Shown here in pieces: positions 24,024 to 36,406 of a DNA stretch of 64,000 nucleotides. The position numbers were made by a program, and so were the translations under genes. Below the pieces are notes generated by a model that was not told the origin of the DNA, did not search any database, and saw only the letters and a list, made by a program, of their open reading frames with translations. The stretch covers positions 6,076,001 through 6,140,000 of the forward strand of contig JALGQZ010000019.1 of NCBI GenBank assembly GCA_023105745.1. Direction: 5' to 3'. The stretch is from Austropuccinia psidii (Eukaryota; Basidiomycota; Pucciniomycetes; Pucciniales; Sphaerophragmiaceae). Every line of letters begins with the position of its first letter. Within the stretch, counting starts at the first letter, position 1.

Positions 24024-24535
24024 CTAGAGAAAAATAAAAATATAACTTATTTTATCAAACAATAAAAGTAACTTATAAACTCAGCTTATTGAATAAATTT
24101 GTTTTAATGTAATTTATTGCAAATTACGTCAAAAATAAAGAAAAATGTCTAAGGTAAAAGAAAAAAATGTTTTTAGTAAATATTTTTAATTTTCTTTAAA
24201 GAAATAATAATTATGCAAGTAACAATTTTATTAATCAAAATTGCATTATTATTCACTTTATACTAGAATAACTCAAAGAATAAATTTCAAGTCTGTGATG
24301 TGAAAAAGCCACTAGTTATACAAAAGAAATTTATTCCAGATCACTGAATAGTGTATTGTTTCAAACAATATTCTTAAGAAAAAAGAACTTTATTAATATT
24401 ATGAAGATTATTTATAAGGGATAAGTCCCAAAAAAAGCCAATATTAAGATAAATATGGCAATTTTACGTCAAAAAACAGTAAAATAAGGTCCAGAATATG
24501 ATTTATGTCCCAAAAATTGGTTAAAATCATGGCCA
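24024..24535 (-). other. Leader of element B between PBS and ORF0
   Basis: AT-rich, with no ORF of note. It must contain the intron that ends at the TTTTTCTCTAG acceptor, but I could not place the donor. Confidence 0.5.
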
Positions 24536-24545
24536 GGCCCCCAAA
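24536..24545 (-). other. Candidate primer-binding site start of element B
   Basis: Directly after the LTR end (CCTTACA) the minus strand reads TTTGGGGGCCTGGCC. D (35891) and E (54429) share TTTGGGGGCC at the same place. The tRNA was not identified. Confidence 0.5.
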
Positions 24546-26692
24546 TGTAAGGTTTGTCTATGACACGCTTGATAATAGTAGCAAAATCAAGAGTACTATG
24601 ACTGTCCTCAGTAGAAATATATAACATAATGAAATATTACAACCACAAATTTAAATAATTACTAAAAATAATTATATAAAAAAATAAATTTAATTATTAT
24701 TATAAACTATAATAATTATAATGAATTATAATTATTCTATTATTGTTATAGTCACTGACAGTTATAACAATAAGAAGTGTAAAGCTCTTAATGAGACCAT
24801 TACACGTGGAAAATATGAATATTAACCATCTATAAATAATATCAATATTATTTATAAAAGAATTAAGCACACACTGTGCAGAAATAATTCTCATAGAGTA
24901 AAAATTCTATATAAAAAAACTAATACTAGATAGAAAAATGTAGAGTTTTAGAGGAAACTTACTTATAATATTTATTTAATACAACAAGTCAAACAACAAC
25001 AGTTATTATCTTAAATAATGATTATAAGTTAAAAACACGCGGAAAATCAATAATTTTAAAGATAAAACAACTTTTTATAAGAAGAATTATGATTAAAGAG
25101 TTTTTAAGAGGAATTTGTGGTTTTTTAAAAGATATTTAAGATGATTAATTTTATATAATAAAATATATTATTGGTGATTACAACAATAATCTAAATTCTA
25201 TTATTTCAATTCTTTAAATTTAATTCATAAAGAATAAAATGACTTAAGAATTACTTTAATAATAAGATCTTATATTTGATAAAACTTTACCTGTTTAAAT
25301 TTCTATTATGATTGGAGTGATAATGAATGATGGACAAAAACAGTGATGAAAAGACTCTTTTTATGTCTTCAGAGAAGCTCTCATGATTCATAATGGATAA
25401 AGAGGGCGTGCTCAGGTCAAAACTGAAAAACCATGCTTAAAAATGAAGTTCTTAACTTAAGGTAACTTAATTTTAATTCCAATTTAAAGTTAACAGGGTT
25501 ATTCTCAACTCCATATAGCTTCAATCCTCATTTAAACTAATTATTTAAATTTTTTAGTATAAATAAGCTTATTTATATTAACGTTCATCACATGAAAAGC
25601 TTAAAAATAGAGTTTCAAGCAGAAATCTCTTAAACTCAATTTTTAATTAATTTTTAAATAAATTATGATTTTATTTGAGTTTTGGTTAAAAGAGTAAATT
25701 TCCAGGCTAATTACCCAGGAAATTTATTTATAAAAGATACTTAAAATTGGATTTATATGTAGAAAATATTAACTTGTAAGCTGTGTTAAATTTTCAAGCA
25801 AATCCATTAAGAATTGGATTTTTAATGAATTTTTGAAGTTATTGCTATTTTTCCATGTAAAATAGCAATACACACCAAACCTTAAGTTTTGACAAGGTTT
25901 TAATGCTTGAATCCTTAAAGTTTTACGCTTATTTGAGCTTTTTAAGCTTATTTAAGCTTTGACAGTTCTTAAAACCTTGAATTAAAGCCTGCATATTGCG
26001 ATTTACCCTCTGGCAGCTTGAAGTTCCTGTCTAATTTGGGATTAAACCAGTTCAAACTTTGATTTTGGCTCAAAGTCTAATCTTAAAGTTTGAATAAGGT
26101 TGAAAATCCTCCAATACAGGTGGACAACCTTAATTAAATTCTTGCAGATCCAAAAAGCTGGGTACTCCAGCTCTATTTGGTCTTTTTCCTTTGTCCCACC
26201 TTTTTGCGTGTATTTTGCTCTTTTATTTATTTAAAGCGACACTATGGCCTTAAACCCTTTTGAATCGAGCTCACGCAGGATTTACATTCTGTATGGCAAA
26301 TCCTTAGCCAATTCAGTAAATATACACCACACCTCCATTTCAACTAAATGTTGGTAAGTTTGCATAAGCCTTATGCAACTTTAAATTTAACAATTTTAAA
26401 AAAAATGTTAAAAAATTTACATTAGTACCGTGAGATTCTCAAATCTTCTAATAACATAAGAAATAAGTGTTTTTGTGTATAACACCTTATGGATGTACCC
26501 TAGGTTATTTTTGCTGTAGAATCCAAAAATGACATAATATTTGTAGCTTTGTTGATCCAAAAAAAAGTTATACTTATTTTTTGTTATTTTTTATTTTAAA
26601 TTAAATTAAAAAGTCTGTTGAAGACAATTTTAACTGTGTATAAAGCTATTTGTGGCCTTATGGGAATGTAATACATACCTCACAGGCTCACA
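24546..26692 (-). repeat. 5' LTR of element B (~2.15 kb)
   Basis: On the minus strand it starts TGTGAGCC at 26692 and ends CCTTACA at 24546. It is very AT-rich. The segment 26140-26692 matches the truncated 3' LTR at 7085-7663. Confidence 0.8.
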
Positions 26693-26881
26693 GTTATTTT
26701 TGGTGTAGAATCCAAAAATGACATAATATTTATAACTTTGTTCATCCAAAAAAAAGTTATACTTATTTTTTGTTATTTTCCATTTTAAATTCAATTAAAA
26801 ATTCTGTTGAAGACAAATTTAACTGTGTATAAAGTCTTTTGCGGCCTTATGGTTATTTTATATATACCTCACAGGCTCACA
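26504..26881. repeat. 189-bp tandem duplication at the outer end of the B LTR
   Basis: 26504-26692 and 26693-26881 are diverged copies. Each runs from GTTATTTTTG(C/G)TGTAGAATCC to CCTCACAGGCTCACA. The outer copy repeats the LTR terminus. Confidence 0.8.
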
Positions 26882-26974
26882 ACTATTCTGGCTTTCACTA
26901 TCACTATTGCTTGATGAAGAGTCTATTTGATGAGGAATATTGTATTAGGAAGTGAGTGTCTCCCAGTGTTCATT

Positions 26975-28522
26975 TTAAAATGCCTCATATTGCATTTCCA
27001 TTCCTTGGAGGACTATTTTGTCAGTTACATATAAACTTTCAGGTAAGAAACAAACTTTAGAGGAATCGGAAGCTCTCCACCTCTCATGAGGTGTTAGCTT
27101 GTTAAAATATTTGGGCTTATAAAACTTGATTGGAATAATCTCTGGGGTGCCACTAAGTATTGAGATAATTGGGACTTTTGGTCTGATGTGTTTGCAACAT
27201 TGGTCATTTGCGCAGGACTGACAATTTCTTTCATGTATGGAGAAGTCCAAGTGTTTAAAAAAGCATTTTGATTTTTGGAGTGGAAGGGTGAGGTCTTAAT
27301 AGAAAAAGCTTTTTGTTGAGGGATGTATTCATCATCACTGTGAACATTGATATTATCCAGAATGTCCAGGTATCTCTTGGGGAAATTTTGAGTCAACAAA
27401 TAACTCTTTCTCACATTTTGAAGCTAAAATGGACCATCAACTGATGGAAGAACTAAAACATGATGAAAGGAAGTACATACATTACGCCTCCTGGTTTGAA
27501 CTGACTTTGAGGTATGACACTCAGTTCTCTCCAAGCTGCTTATTTATAACCAATGCTTCATGACCATGAGATAGTGTACATAATCATTGTAGGACTCGCA
27601 AAGAAGTGTCAAGTTTTTGGAAAGAAAAATATTGACATTCATAAATTGATATGCTCAAATGGAAGGGATTTTTTGAAATGTAATGATGGAAGTGGTGCAG
27701 CAGGCCTCATTGAGCTCAGGGCACCATCGCACAATTCCTAGCTTGGAAAGTGTGGTACAGATAGCATAGACAAAGGAATCTGGAATTTCCACACTGCCAT
27801 GTCAGATCTTCTGGCATCCAAGGCAGGTTTCCTGCAGGGTGGTCATGTCTTTGGTGGAATAAGGTAAGCTGCAAATGGAGACTCCACTACTGCTTGAATC
27901 TCTTCAGTTGAAGCAACATGATGATAAAATTCTTGTAGTCAACTGTGATCTGGAGGAGCTGGAACACAATCATCTTCAAGGAAGTGCCATAAAATCCTGA
28001 TGTGAGCATAAAAAGCATTCTAGAAAGAAGGAATATTCAGCTGAAAAGTACAACAAAGTAGGTGGATAAAATGTAAGCCATGGTATCGTAAGTGGGATGT
28101 TGATTCATTGTCCCCAGAGTTACTTCGCTTGGGAAGTCACTAATAAATGCTAGATAATAGTGATAATGAAACACATTTAAATATGTGACTCCAAGGGGAT
28201 ATCTTGGAGAATCAAATCTTACAATATTTAAACTGAATCAAGGCAAAGTAAATACCAAAGGGAATCAAGACAAACTAATGACCAATTCTGTGAAGAATTG
28301 GTAGGTTGATGGAAAATTCTGCCTATTTTATGTACGGTACAATTGGCAGAAGTAAGTGATTGACCAAATGCCAAAATTGGGTTCAGCATAGTTGAATGGG
28401 CACAATATGACAAGTAATAATATTAGTACAGAAAATGTTGCAACATATGCCAGATAGGAGTCATGAGGGTGATTGCGCAATTGTAGATCAGCAAGAGTAA
28501 GTTTTCCAGTGGAAGGTATCAC
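26975..28522 (-). pseudogene. Downstream remnants of the Tnp2-type element (unresolved exons)
   Basis: Minus-strand fragments with coding character but many stops. 27250-26975 encodes IKFYKPKYFNKLTPHERWRASDSS, a phrase typical of rust repeat proteins as I recall them. 28080-27840 reads NAFYAHIRILWHFLEDDCVP followed by EEIQAVVESPFAAYL after one or two stops. Function is not recognised. Position and strand suggest the 3' part of the Tnp2 transposon or a neighbouring old repeat. Confidence 0.35.
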
Positions 28523-28838
28523 ACTATCAGTTCACCTATTGAATGACAGGAGCTATGAGGGTGGCACTGGAAAGAGAAGGCCCTACCACACAACTGTCAG
28601 TGAGTGGGAGACTATGCTTGGGCTGACCAAACAAAGACAAAAGGGGTTTTCTAGTGGAAAGACACCATCCCACTGATGCAAATTTCAGTTAGAATGCATT
28701 GCAAACAATTCAAACAATACATCGTGAGACCAGCCCGTGTCTTGCAGTGCATAGTGGAAGAAGAAATTAGAAATTGTAGAATGAATAAATGGCAAACCAA
28801 ACTAAAAGATTAAGGGTAAGTGAAAAAAGTCCAAAGAG

Positions 28839-31735
28839 TTATGAAATGGGTGAGGCGAAAAGAAAAGTACACACAAGAGGAGATTCTGCAAAGTAAAAGC
28901 CCCTAGAAATGTCTAGAAAAGGGTCATGATTGTGAGGGAACATGATAATTCCATCTTCCTCAATTGAAAGTATGTGGTTTCCAATGATTTGGTATGCTGC
29001 TAGGGTCACTAATTTTGATGGATCAATCATTATTTCCTGTCCATTTTCAATCCTTCCCAAAACTGCCCCACACAGAAAAGCATATATCAAAATTTTGATG
29101 TTGGAACTCCACACTGTTTTGGACACATGTTTTTCATGGGAGACATTAGTATAGCTGCATGAGTTTCTCCTGAACCATCCTTGTATTTATAACATTTCTT
29201 GATATACCGGTACAGCTTTTTTTCACCAATTTTTGCAAATACACAGCCTTGTGGCTTCATACCACCAACAATCACCCCTTTGCAATCTACTGTTTGAACC
29301 ACTTCAACAAGTTCCAAAAGATAGTGACCATTTTTTGGCACAGGAAATATGTCATGATGGAACACCTCTGCCTCTCTCTTTGAACAAAGATCATATAAAA
29401 GAAAGTACATACCCAACCCTAACCTAATCATATTTTTTTCCCTTTTTTTTCACCATTGTTTGAAAATTGAATAAAATCCTTTTGGGATAGCAGCTTTTGC
29501 ATTCAGCACCCACAAACCATCATTGGTTGGTGAATTTGATCTTCAAAAGTAATGTTGTCATCAGTATTTTTTGATGACTCATTTTCAATCAACCAATTTA
29601 ACTTGAGACTCACCAATTTCATTATTTGTGTTCATTTTTTTCAAGAAACCTATAAGTCTTTCACCACTAAATTCTATGACACCAGCCAAACGGCCCCACA
29701 CCTTCATTTGTTCTGGAATGTGTAGGGCAAAATTGTGATTTGGTTGAATATTAGGGTTGTTGAAAATTTTCCCAACAGAGTTGGTGTATTTCTGGTAGCT
29801 GATTTGAAATCTTCTGATTTCATTTTCTTTTATCTTGTGTGCACACACAATGTTGGGCAGTGAATCAAGTGGGATGTATTTATGAGAAATTTATAGCGAT
29901 TTGAATAAACATCTAAGTGATCAAGTTGCTTTATATAAAGCTCAGAAATAACCAATCGTACAATGTAAACAAAAAGTGAATGCCATTGTGCTGCACTTAA
30001 TTTACCATGTTTAGACTCCCCAAGATTACCTGGTAGAGGAGGGATTCCAGGAGGTAGCACTGCTTGCTTCATTAAAATTTGAAACTGCTCCATATCACTT
30101 TGAGAAAAGAACCCTCCATCAGGGCCACCATCTAATAAGATATAATTATTTGAGTCATATTATATATTGGATTGACTTTCTTGGTCTCAATAAATCACAG
30201 AGTAGCTGTCATCTTGTTTTGCTTGCTTATTTTGGGAAGTTGCAATTTTGGTCTGTTTCCTTTTTGGGCAGCTTCATATGGGGAGATCGCCCAAGATCTG
30301 CATCAATAGCAAAAATGACCTTGTAGCATGCCTTCAAGCCAGTTGTGCATCATTCCTAACACAAAATGTTGACTGAACACCAGTCCTTTTCAAGATTTTT
30401 TCTTGAGCATTCTTGCTGATGGCTGCCTTTGATTCCCAATCTGCAGAGAGGGTGTAATCTTTAGATTGTCTTTGAGCAAGTTTCAAGTGGGAGAGCTCAG
30501 GTGCTTGTGCATGAAAGAACAAGCAAAACTTTGTGGCTGAATGGGAAGCAAAACCTACAGCCTTTTTTGTTGCAATAATGTCACCATGAACCAACAATAA
30601 CTTGATTTGGATAATTTTCCCAGCTGGATATTGGTAATTTGGAATGAGAGTGCCAGAATCAAGCTTGACTAGCTCATTGACAAGTGGTTTCAGGAGATGA
30701 TTAATAGTTTTGGTATTGGGTGAGTATGGCCCTGGTGTGATCCCACAAATGCAAATGTGCAACATTTTGTTGCAAAGTATTGGAGGAAGATTGTGACATG
30801 AAATTGAAAAAATGCCAGTTGATTCAATGTTTCCACTGAGCTTGTTTCCACATGGGTTGAGCCAATCAACAAATAGAAATAATTCTAGTTTCAAGGAGTT
30901 TGGCTTGTTTCCCCATTTGATTTTTTCAAAGTTTTGCCCATGTTGTACATCAGAAAGAAAACCATAGTCCTGATCCTGGTGAATACTTTCAGACCACATA
31001 TCTATCCCGTTCTCAGTATCTGACTTTGATAGAAGCCATTTTAGCCATGTTAAAATCCTTTGAGAAATGAATACATAGCAAGGAGTCCCAATAGAGAAAG
31101 GGTTCATTGGGATTGGTGTTAGGTATTGTTTGATCTCTCCTACATCTTTGTGGCCTTTATCAATACCTTTCTGCACAAAAAGTTCTTCATTGCAGCCTTT
31201 CAAGTTTGAAAATTCCTTGTATCCACAATGCAGTAGCTTATCCCACCCAAATTCATACAGGAAAAAACATATTTGGCAAGATATATTTTTTGTCAGCTCT
31301 ATATCCACGTTTTCTCTTTTTATCAATGTTCAAGGATCACATGGGACAATAGGAATGTTTCTCTTTGTATTTTGATGCTGAAGAGAAAGGTTGAAGATGC
31401 TCATAATCATTGTAATAGCCATTTTACAGTTTTCCTGACTAAAATTACAAAAGAGATGGAGCCACAATATGAAAATGGCCTGGAATACTGTGACAAATGA
31501 CAGAAATGGAGTGAATTGAAACAGAATATTTCAAGTATGTAGGGAAAAACACCCGCCCAAGAGGATTGCTTTTTTGAACATCAAAATCTTTGTCACTTTT
31601 GATTGAGGAATCATCAGATCCACTTGATTGTGGGTACTCTTCAGATGAAACCCTCTCCTCAATCAGCAACTCAATGTTTTTCTGCATTGCAAATGGATAT
31701 ATAGCTGCCAGATTGTTTCTGAATATTTTCATCAA
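28839..31735 (-). pseudogene. CACTA-type transposase, Tnp2 family, degraded
   Basis: The clearest block is the 330-codon frame 31326-30334 with DWLNPCGNKLSGN, NLPPILCNK, GPYSPNTKTINHLLKPLVNEL, and GDIIATKKAVGFASHSATKFC. This order is characteristic of the Tnp2 transposase family of En/Spm (CACTA) elements. Further blocks follow: NLGESKHGKLSAAQWHSLF (30093-29830), HIPEQMKVWGRLAGVIEFSGERLIGFL (29848-29585) and a C-terminal part (29431-28839). An acidic Ser-rich segment (31735-31445) may be the N-terminus. The blocks lie in different frames, separated by stops and possibly by introns. The terminal inverted repeats were not found. Confidence 0.7.
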
Positions 31736-31931
31736 TTATCAAAATCTTGATGCAGACATAACAGCTGCAAAACTCTATTGATTGGAAAAAAATATGAAAT
31801 TCAAATTAATTTAGAAATCAAATTGACAATCAAAAGTAAATGAGGCAAGTTTTTTCAAAATAGAAGAAATGCAAAACTTATTTTATTTTGGGCGCACTAC
31901 TTACCAATAAAGCCCCATAACAAGCCATCTG

Positions 31932-32462
31932 ATGTGCTGGCTCATGACACCTAAATTTAACAATTTTTCACTTCAAAATTCTTTGGTCAAGAGTGCAGGG
32001 ACCCATAACTCAGAAATTTATGATCATGAACCAAACACCCCTCTAAGTACATCTACGACTGTCCCAAAGAAGTCTGCATTATCAACCCTGCCAACCGACC
32101 CCTACATAACATCTACCATTTCCAAGCAAAACAAGTACACTACGGCATGCCCAAGATTTCATCAAGAAAGAAAGAAATCAAGGATTTGCGTATCTTGTGC
32201 ATGTTCAGCAGGATTAAAGAAAATTATTCCAGATTTGCAAGATCCTTTGGAAGTCTTTGTACACACTTTGCATTATCCTTTGGTAGCCTTTGAACAACAC
32301 CTTTGGGCACAACTCTGTTTCCACATGTTGTTATCAAACCCACCCACTTTGATATGCTACGTGGGGAATCCAAAGTATACATTGCAATACTCATTTAAAC
32401 AATCACTCATGCTATCTAAAAAGGTATTTGAACCAGGTCATGCATCAAGATTAAAATTTTGA
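31932..32462 (+). CDS. Hypothetical 176-codon ORF, unrecognised
   Basis: ATG at 31932 opens a 176-codon frame with a Ser/Thr-rich first half, a short Cys pair (CVSCAC) and a Trp/His-rich second half (LYPLVAFEQHLW-like). No known domain is recognised. It is on the strand opposite to the Tnp2 remnant and just upstream of it, so it may be a chance ORF or part of that element. Confidence 0.2.
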   Translation: MCWLMTPKFNNFSLQNSLVKSAGTHNSEIYDHEPNTPLSTSTTVPKKSALSTLPTDPYITSTISKQNKYTTACPRFHQERKKSRICVSCACSAGLKKIIPDLQDPLEVFVHTLHYPLVAFEQHLWAQLCFHMLLSNPPTLICYVGNPKYTLQYSFKQSLMLSKKVFEPGHASRLKF

Positions 32463-33858
32463 ATTTCTATTCAGCATGAGAGATGCGAACTTCAGTCAAG
32501 CAATATGCACTTTTTTTTCAATTCTTGTCAATGTGTTGATAATTCCATATGTATCAATTTCTTCAAAATTTCTAAAAGTCACTGTAAAATTACTGAACTT
32601 CTATGTTGACGAAGTAATGCAGTCACATGGTACACACTGACGAGTTCCATTACCAAGCTGCTGCATGATAAATTGGAAATTAACTCTTTGTATGATGGTA
32701 ATATTTCTACACAACTTAATTATTCAGTTAATTAGGGTATTAGCATTCTACCTGTATGTAACAATAACAGCTGACATACTCACTTTCTAATAATTCCATA
32801 ATTTTTTTAGCTTCACTAATTTTTGGAGACCATTTTCATACCAATAACAAATTTTCTATTTTGGTAATTCTTTTATACAATTCTTCTCACAATCACAGTT
32901 TTTGTACATCTCTCAAAATTTAATTTAAACTTACTATTGGATACTCTTCTTTTCAAACTAACTACCACTTTGGATCACCTTTTGAGTTGATAGTCAAGAT
33001 ACTATATGGATTGTTTCAATCCCTTTTTTGGTTTCCATGGTTTCAAAATGCCAGAGATTGGTATTTTCCAACACCTTAATATGTTCCATTTTTATTGAAA
33101 TATCTTCAGATAATTTTTGATTGTTGCTATATAAGTGTCCCAAATTTGTAAATTAAAAAAATTCAGCTTTCATTTCAATGAGAATTTTGAGTTTTGCAAA
33201 CTTGAAAGGATGCAGTAAAAAGGGTAAATTATCATCAGCCCCTTATGTATTCTATTCAATTAGGTCATCAGTGCACCAAAAGATACTTCAGGCATCTGTC
33301 CACCATAATATGGTAACTCAATGAATTTTAATAAAACAAACATGACTCACCATGGATTGAGACCATGCTAATGGGTATTCTCCTCCTTATCAAACATCAA
33401 ATCAACTTGATGGTTTCATATAGCAGACATGCAAGAGAAAGAGCTGGCCTGCATGGCCGCTGAGTAGTTGTCTATTTCATTTGCCTGTTTTTTTGATATT
33501 ATTTTTGTTTGTAGTTGTTGTGATTGCTGTGATAGTACCATGAGATATTTCTAAAATAATATGAAAAATGATATTAATATCTCAAAAAAAGATTAAATAT
33601 AAAGGTTTTTGTTTTTTTAAAGGAGTTAATTGAATAATAATATATTCACAAACATTAAGCATGTTTCCCACTGACAACCAAATCGCAATCATCCATAGCT
33701 TCCAAAGTAAAGAAGCATAAAATTCAAATTAAATTTGCTGCAATTCCAACACATTCTGAATAGTTCCCAGTGCTAACTTTTTCATTGACTTGATATCCCT
33801 ACACTTATGTTGTTCTTGTGGGACTTCCTGCTTGAATAATCATATGTGTGGGGGAAGC
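32463..33858. other. Gene-free AT-rich stretch left of element D
   Basis: No ORF with coding character, no RNA gene and no clear repeat was seen. It is probably decayed transposon DNA. Confidence 0.5.
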
Positions 33859-33863
33859 TTGGA
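33859..33863. repeat. Target-site duplication of element D, left copy (TTGGA)
   Basis: Matches 44578-44582 exactly, immediately outside the LTRs. Confidence 0.92.
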
Positions 33864-35890
33864 TGTGAGCCTTTGAGATATGACCACATACCCAATAAGG
33901 TCACAAGAAAGACTCAGAATAATTATACCTTTAAGATAATTATACTAAAATTACTTAGAATAATTATACATTAAAAATAATTACTTCAAAAATACAAAAA
34001 TACCATAAATTGGTACAAAAGCTGGTTTAACTTAAAAGCCAATGAAACAACATGTGAAATAAATTGAGCCATTGGATTCCCCATGGTAAAATACACATAT
34101 AACATTTTTATGGCATATCTGTAAAGTCAATATTTAATGAGTTATAAGGAATAATACCTTATAAAAACCATAAAGACTTATTTATTTCAAGAACCAATGA
34201 ACCAACATGTAAAATAAACTGTACCATTGGATTCCCCATGAATATTCACACATAAAACAATTAATGAGCTAATTTCCAATGTTAATACTTAAGGAATTAA
34301 CCTGAATATATGCACTTTTTTGGTCAATGCTTATATTCAAGGATCATAGCTAATATCTCTTAAACTATACAAGATAGATTGATGAACCAAAAATAAAGTT
34401 ACCACGTAATTAATGTAAGAAAACAGATATGAGCTTTATTTTACAACTTATAAACAAGGTTAAAACCTATGATGAAATATTGATAAAAATCAACAGAGCT
34501 GTTGACCACTTTGTTGTGAAAGTGGTCCAAACTTAAAATAAAGCACACAGTTGGATTCTACTAGTTCATTCGTGAAGAATGAGGTAATTGTTATTATTAA
34601 ATTCCGGGTATAACCCCTTGATATCATGATTTGAAGTTTAAAATATTGAATTTTGACAGAAAAGATGAGTTACAAGAAAAATCATCAAAATTAAAGTTTT
34701 GATGATGTAATAAAAAGCTCTTGGCAGAATAATAAGGTTATGTCAGGCTATCATAACTCACTCTCTGAATTGCTATAGCGTGTAAAACTTAAAAGTCATT
34801 AAAGATCAAAGTTTGAGCTTAAATTGAGCAGTTATGATCACCTACTGTAACCTTAAATTAAGCTTAACAGTCATATGAGTGATACAATTGGTAAATAATA
34901 TTAGTTTATGATTAAAACTAATAAAATCCACAAATTTTGGGGTTCTGCCAAGCCTCTGATGTCATCAACTTTAGAGTTATAGTGATAACTCTAAATAATG
35001 GTGTAATAATGATGCAATATGGTTTGATCATGATGTAATCATCTCCAAACCTTGAAATATTGATCAATTCCAGTGGATATGATCATTACACGTCTACTAG
35101 AAGCCTTCTGGACGCTAGGAGGGAGGTATTTACTATAAATAGAGCTCTTTTTACTCTATTTTCCCCTCAGATGCATCAAAAACATTAAATCAATTAAATC
35201 AAAGGTAATTTCTTTATTCTTTATATATAAAAAACCATTATATTATTAAAGACCAAAGACCACCTTGTTGTAATCATCTATTTTGACATGATTAAATCAT
35301 TTTTTTAATTGTTTTTGTTAAAAATCTCTCTAAAACTCATTTCCACATAAAAATCAAGAATATTAGTAATTTTCTTTATTTTTATTGTAAATACAATTTG
35401 AAAAGGTTGTATTTATATTTTTTGGCGTAAAATATTTCAAAATTATTATATTAAGTGTTAAAAGTAAGTTATTTTCTCTTATTATAATAATTTTCTCTTT
35501 ATTATTATTCTAATAACTCTTTAATTAATATAAATAGTATTTATATTAATTTATAACTTTAATATTGGTAATATTATTGTTATTAATTGTTTTTTATTAA
35601 TAAAAAACAATTTTTTATGCCTTTATTATTTGTTTGTAACAATAATAAAGTGCCTTTAAAATATATTAATTATTTTATATTAATATATTTACTTTATTAT
35701 ATTATATTTTACAATATAAATTATATTGTTATATTTTATTAATAATATAATCATTTTTACGCCATAATTATAATAATTCTTTATTATTATAATTATTTTT
35801 ATCTTATTTACTTCATTTATAAGGACATTCATAGTACAATAAGTAAAATATTAGTAATTTTTACTTATTGTTTCATAGTCAAACCTTACA
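33864..35890 (+). repeat. 5' LTR of element D (2,027 bp)
   Basis: Starts TGTGAGCC and ends CCTTACA. The opposite LTR (42552-44577) is about 97% alike by eye, with most differences in the first 800 bases. The last 500 bases are extremely AT-rich. Confidence 0.95.
35134..35141 (+). promoter_or_regulatory. TATA box in 5' LTR of D
   Basis: TATAAATA, followed within ~40 bases by pyrimidine-rich sequence (TTTTTACTCTATTTTCCCCTC). It is conserved in the 3' LTR at 43821-43828. It is the likely start region for element transcription. Confidence 0.55.
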
Positions 35891-36406
35891 TTTGGGGGCC
35901 TGGCCGTGATATTTACTTAAAAGACCTTTAAAAAGATTCTATTTGGGTTTATTCAATAATAAATTATATTTATAATCATAAAATTATATAATAATTTTAT
36001 ATTTTATTGATTTTAAAAGCTATTGAGGCATTTGGAAAGCAATTGTACTGTCTTACACGTGGTTTTTTCACATCCTTAGACTTGCAAGAACTTTCTTTGA
36101 GTGACTCTAGTGATTAAAAAAGATATTATATAAATTAAAAATAATTTTTATTATAATTTAATTTTATAAAGAATTATATTAATTTTTTTTTTATTCCTTA
36201 AAAATAAAAATAAAAAAAAATATTAAAAATATTAAAAAATATTAAAAACCAATAGAAAAAGTTATTTTTATTCATTTTTATTCATTTCTTTATTCATTTC
36301 AATTTTTTAAAGATATTAAAGCAATTTCTACATGGAAAATTGCCATATCTTGCCAAAAAAATAACACTTCTTATAAAAAGACTCATATTTATTTGTCTTT
36401 TTTTAG
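35891..36406 (+). other. PBS and leader of element D
   Basis: TTTGGGGGCC follows the LTR, as in B and E. The rest is AT-rich non-coding sequence ending in a splice acceptor (TTTTTTTAG) at 36406. Confidence 0.55.

Larger units (their letters stand above)
7085..26692 (-). mobile_element. Element B: older minus-strand Ty3/gypsy element split by element C
   Basis: Read on the minus strand: 5' LTR 26692-24546, candidate PBS, ORF0 exons 24023-23353, the insertion of C (23352-13034 plus one copy of its target duplication), then ORF0 end, Gag and Pol down to 7773, polypurine tract, and a truncated 3' LTR from 7663 to 7085. Its proteins are homologous to A, D and E. The frames carry several stops and frameshifts, and the two LTR parts that can be compared (7085-7663 and about 26140-26692) differ more than the LTR pairs of C, D or E. 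It is therefore one of the oldest insertions here. Confidence 0.85.
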
